The notes under the pieces: model-generated | The model's database searches: none | What the model was told of the DNA's origin: nothing | What the model saw: only the letters and a program-made list of their open reading frames with translations | Origin: Fidelibacterota bacterium UBA6531 | Lineage (GTDB): Bacteria; Fidelibacterota; Marinisomatia; Marinisomatales; TCS55 | Assembly (NCBI GenBank): GCA_002436185.1 | Contig: DJKX01000054.1 | Span: 1-17,676 of the forward strand | DNA: 17,676 nucleotides | Direction: 5' to 3' | Position numbers and translations under genes: made by a program | Shown: piece by piece, positions 15,021-17,676 of the stretch | Position numbering within the stretch: position 1 is the first letter of the stretch | How the letters are laid out: each line of letters starts with the position of its first letter

Positions 15021-16260
15021 TTTTCAATCTCTCCTACAGGATTTATACAGTTTACAGCGCTTGGGAATTAAAACAGGGCTGGAACATACTCATCAATTAC
15101 TTGACGTCTGCAACAATCCTCATAAACGATTAAAATTTATCCACTTGGCTGGGACCAATGGTAAAGGATCAACGGCTACATTTATCGATTCGATTTTGCG
15201 TGTTTCCGGATTAAAAATTGGATTGTATACTTCACCGCATTTGTTACGATTTAACGAGAGAATTCGAGTAAATGGAATTCCCATTTCTGATGAAAAAATT
15301 GTTGAATTCATGCAAGTATTTTCTGTTGATATTCATCGCATTGAGAGTACATTTTTTGAAACGACATCCGCTATGGCTTTCTGGTATTTTGAACAAGAAA
15401 AAGTTGATATAGCAGTTATAGAAACAGGTCTGGGCGGTCGATTGGATTCTACCAATGTTATTACTCCGGAAATGGTAGTTATCACTCCGGTAAGTATGGA
15501 CCACCGTGAATTATTAGGGAATGATCTAAAAACCGTTGCTAAGGAAAAAGCAGGAATTATTAAGGAAAACATCCTTGTAATCAGTAGTCAGCAGGAAGCT
15601 CCAGTACAAGAGATATTCGTTCAAAAAGCCGCTGAAATGGATGCTCAACTTATGTTAGTTGAACTGCCTGACAAATGTACTGTTTCGACGGAAGGAACAG
15701 TTTTTCAGCAGTGTGGTTCAAAATATCAATTATCCCTTATTGGAGAACATCAAGCACAGAATGCAATGCTAGCTATTGCAGTAATAAATCATTTTAGTGA
15801 AGACATTTCTGAAAATCACATTAGGATAGGTTTAAAAAATGCTGTCTGGCCGGGTCGATTCCAAGTGTTATCCCATGATCCGTACATCATATATGATGTG
15901 GCGCATAACGAAGACGGCATCAGAACTCTACTAAAAACAGTCAAGAAAATTTTCAAAAAGAGGCCCATTGGATTATGTGCTCTTAAGGAAGACAAGGATC
16001 TAGAACTTATAGCGAACACTATTCGGAGTCATTTTGAAAAACTGTATGTTATAGATGATGAAAAAGAATTACTAATGAACTCTAAAGTTTTGTCATCAAA
16101 CTTAAATAAACAAGGTGTCAAAGCAGTACCATTAAAACAAATTAAAGATTTTGCACCATGTTTACACGATGGTCATCCAGGAATAATTTTTGGCTCCCAT
16201 TACATTGCTGAACCTATTTTTAAGCATTTTCAATTTTCCTTTGACTCTGGAATGATTTAG
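14995..16260 (+). CDS. folC: Bifunctional dihydrofolate synthase / folylpolyglutamate synthase
   Basis: FolC is an ATP-dependent, Mur-ligase-like enzyme that adds glutamate to dihydropteroate and folates in the cytoplasm. Key features are the P-loop FIHLAGTNGKGSTATFI (residues 48-64), LYTSPHLLRFNERIRVNG at 77-94, ETGLGGRLDSTNV at 143-155 and MDHRELLGNDLKTVAKEKAGIIK at 168-190. The last stretch includes the lysine region that is carbamylated in the family. The C-terminal domain begins with WPGRFQVL and YDVAHNEDG. The length of 421 residues is normal. Two starts are possible: ATG at 14995 and ATG at 15010, both inside murI; neither has a good ribosome site, and translational coupling is likely. 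A terminator follows. Whether it performs one or both reactions cannot be told from sequence alone. Confidence 0.94.
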   Translation: MSRPSMTSDFQSLLQDLYSLQRLGIKTGLEHTHQLLDVCNNPHKRLKFIHLAGTNGKGSTATFIDSILRVSGLKIGLYTSPHLLRFNERIRVNGIPISDEKIVEFMQVFSVDIHRIESTFFETTSAMAFWYFEQEKVDIAVIETGLGGRLDSTNVITPEMVVITPVSMDHRELLGNDLKTVAKEKAGIIKENILVISSQQEAPVQEIFVQKAAEMDAQLMLVELPDKCTVSTEGTVFQQCGSKYQLSLIGEHQAQNAMLAIAVINHFSEDISENHIRIGLKNAVWPGRFQVLSHDPYIIYDVAHNEDGIRTLLKTVKKIFKKRPIGLCALKEDKDLELIANTIRSHFEKLYVIDDEKELLMNSKVLSSNLNKQGVKAVPLKQIKDFAPCLHDGHPGIIFGSHYIAEPIFKHFQFSFDSGMI

Positions 16261-16280
16261 AGTAATTTCCAGTATCGTAA

Positions 16281-16311
16281 GCACCTGCTCCCGCAGGGGC
16301 ATCATTTTTTT
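16281..16311 (+). terminator. Intrinsic terminator after folC
   Basis: CCTGC pairs with GCAGG around TCCC, extended by two G-C pairs beyond an A/G mismatch (16281-16300). Seven T residues follow at 16305-16311. An alternative 6-pair fold of GCTCCC with GGGGC uses the same bases. It separates the amidase-murI-folC unit from rho. Confidence 0.8.
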
Positions 16312-16352
16312 AAAACAGATTTCAACAATTCAACATTAGTACATATTATATT

Positions 16353-16356
16353 GGAG
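16353..16356 (+). promoter_or_regulatory. Ribosome binding site of rho
   Basis: GGAG lies 10 bases before the ATG at 16367. The spacing is at the long end, but it is the only purine-rich stretch upstream and supports this start. Confidence 0.5.
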
Positions 16357-16366
16357 TTATTTATAT

Positions 16367-17614
16367 ATGGATGTTAATCAACTACAATCATTGAACATTA
16401 AGGAATTGGCAAAAAAGGCCCATGAACTGGAAATCCCAGGATTTTCTGGTTTAAATAAACAGGAATTGATTGTCAAAATACTTGAAACACAAAATGAAAA
16501 AGAAGGCATATTACACGCCAAAGGTGTTCTGGAAGTGCTAAAAGAAGGTTACGGTTTTTTACGCAGTCCAGACTTTAATTATTTACCTGGTCCCGACGAT
16601 ATTTACGTAAGCCCATCCCAGATCAAACGTTTTGGTCTTAGGACAGGTCATTCTATTTATGGACAGATTCGTAAACCCAAGGAGAAAGAACGGTTTTATG
16701 CGCTGTTAAAAATGGAAACAGTCAATGATAAAAGTCCAGATCACGTTAAACAAGCAATTCTTTTTGATAACCTGACGCCTCTTTATCCTGAAGAAAAATT
16801 TAACCTTGAATCAGATCCAAAAGATTTGTCTACTCGAATAATGGATATTGTTTCTCCTATTGGTAAAGGACAGCGCGGGTTGATTGTTGCCCAACCAAAA
16901 ACAGGTAAAACAATCTTACTGCAAAAAATTGCTAATTCAATTTTGAAAAATCATTCAAAAGTAAAATTAATCATTTTACTTATTGATGAACGACCTGAAG
17001 AAGTAACAGATATGAAACGTAATGTGGACGCTGAAGTGGTTAGCTCAACATTTGATGAACCACCTGAACGCCACGTTGCCGTAGCTGATATGGTTCTTCA
17101 AAAAGCACGACGCATGGTGGAATATGGTGATGATGTCGTTATTCTACTGGACAGCTTAACACGCCTGGGGCGGGCACATAATGCAGTTATTCCACATAGT
17201 GGTAAAATTCTTTCCGGCGGAGTGGACTCCAATGCGTTGAAGAAACCAAAACAATTTTTTGGTGCAGCTCGCAATACTGAGGAAAGCGGCAGTCTTACCA
17301 TTGTTTCTACGGCTCTCATTGACACAGGCAGTCGAATGGATGAAGTTATTTTCGAAGAGTTTAAGGGAACTGGAAATATGGAACTGGTGTTGGATCGTCG
17401 TTTAAGCGATCGCAGGATTTACCCTTCCTTTGACATTATTCGCTCGGGGACAAGAAAAGAAGAATTATTGCTGGATAAAAAAACACTGGCTAGAATGTGG
17501 ATCTTGCGCAAACTGTTAAACGAAATGAACGTTATTGAAGCAATGCAGTTCATGCATGAACGAATGAAGCGTACTAAGTCCAATGAAGAATTTATGGAAA
17601 CAATGAACCAATAG
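16367..17614 (+). CDS. rho: Transcription termination factor Rho
   Basis: Rho is a hexameric RNA-dependent ATPase that unwinds RNA from RNA polymerase at factor-dependent terminators. All domains are present in 415 residues. A SAP-like Rho_N domain is at about 1-45. An RNA-binding cold-shock-like domain is at about 50-120 (EGYGFLRSPDFNYLPGPDD, VSPSQIKRFGLRTG). The P-loop AQPKTGKT is at 175-182, and Walker B VVILLDS at 257-263. The Q-loop region lies around HSGKILSGGVDSNAL, and the C-terminal DRRLSDRRIYPSFDI and RSGTRKEELL are conserved. The N-terminal domain lacks the long insertions seen in some lineages. It has its own ribosome site and follows a terminator after folC, so it is probably a single-gene unit. 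I see no convincing leader element for autoregulation. Confidence 0.98.
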   Translation: MDVNQLQSLNIKELAKKAHELEIPGFSGLNKQELIVKILETQNEKEGILHAKGVLEVLKEGYGFLRSPDFNYLPGPDDIYVSPSQIKRFGLRTGHSIYGQIRKPKEKERFYALLKMETVNDKSPDHVKQAILFDNLTPLYPEEKFNLESDPKDLSTRIMDIVSPIGKGQRGLIVAQPKTGKTILLQKIANSILKNHSKVKLIILLIDERPEEVTDMKRNVDAEVVSSTFDEPPERHVAVADMVLQKARRMVEYGDDVVILLDSLTRLGRAHNAVIPHSGKILSGGVDSNALKKPKQFFGAARNTEESGSLTIVSTALIDTGSRMDEVIFEEFKGTGNMELVLDRRLSDRRIYPSFDIIRSGTRKEELLLDKKTLARMWILRKLLNEMNVIEAMQFMHERMKRTKSNEEFMETMNQ

Positions 17615-17653
17615 GTTTAACTTCCAGTGAAAGGTGTAGCGCTTTTCAATTAT

Positions 17654-17676
17654 AAAAAGTGTAAAAAGTGTAAAAA
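17654..17676. repeat. 9-base tandem repeat running off the window edge
   Basis: AAAAAGTGT occurs at 17654-17662 and 17663-17671, then AAAAA starts a third unit at 17672-17676 where the window ends. How many units exist beyond the edge cannot be seen. Confidence 0.6.

Noticed and set aside
16321..16349. TTCAAC-17-TATTAT as the rho promoter
   Set aside because: The -35 matches only 3 of 6, and a start about 7 bases after this -10 would fall at the ribosome site.
1..17676. Mobile elements, CRISPR arrays, tRNA or rRNA genes
   Set aside because: I found no transposase or integrase motif, no regularly spaced repeats, and no cloverleaf or rRNA-like sequence on either strand by eye.

Overview
The window looks like a chromosomal segment of an AT-rich, Gram-negative bacterium. 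Two predicted outer-membrane beta-barrels of types common in the Bacteroidetes/FCB group (one PorV/PorQ-like, one of the helix-hairpin-helix-associated barrels), a MotA/MotB pair with an OmpA-type peptidoglycan-binding domain, and an ordinary set of peptidoglycan genes point to a diderm. Candidatus Neomarinimicrobiota (SAR406) or a related FCB lineage is my best guess, but this is inferred from family flavour and not from a marker gene. Coding density is high. I see no tRNA, rRNA, CRISPR array, transposase or phage gene.

Layout. Positions 1-2046 (+): the 3' part of motA, then motB and a secreted SH3-like protein, closely spaced. Positions 2069-3699 (-): enolase followed by an FtsB/DivIC division protein, convergent with the first block. 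Positions 3817-9305 (+): a run of five tightly packed or overlapping genes for a surface glycan: a FemAB/GNAT-like transferase, a Wzx-type flippase, two GT4-like glycosyltransferases and a GT2 glycosyltransferase. Positions 9306-10034: a separate small transcription unit with a structured leader, two paralogous 68- and 70-residue membrane proteins with the strongest Shine-Dalgarno sequences in the window, a long hairpin between them and a terminator hairpin after them. Positions 10102-12685 (+): two outer-membrane beta-barrel genes overlapping by 68 bases. Positions 12730-16260 (+): a periplasmic N-acetylmuramoyl-L-alanine amidase, glutamate racemase and FolC, coupled by overlaps and closed by a terminator. 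Positions 16367-17614 (+): transcription terminator Rho. A 9-base tandem repeat runs off the right edge.

How it fits together. Most genes serve the cell envelope: ion-driven motor or stator proteins anchored to peptidoglycan, septum formation, glycan assembly and export across the inner membrane, outer-membrane barrels, and peptidoglycan precursor supply (MurI) and cleavage (amidase). Enolase, FolC and Rho are housekeeping genes.

The least explained part is the small-protein pair at 9480-9977. The two proteins align without gaps over 61 residues with 27 identities. Several codons differ synonymously in the conserved C-terminal segment, which suggests an old duplication kept under selection. 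I recognise no family for them, and they are the best candidate here for something undescribed.
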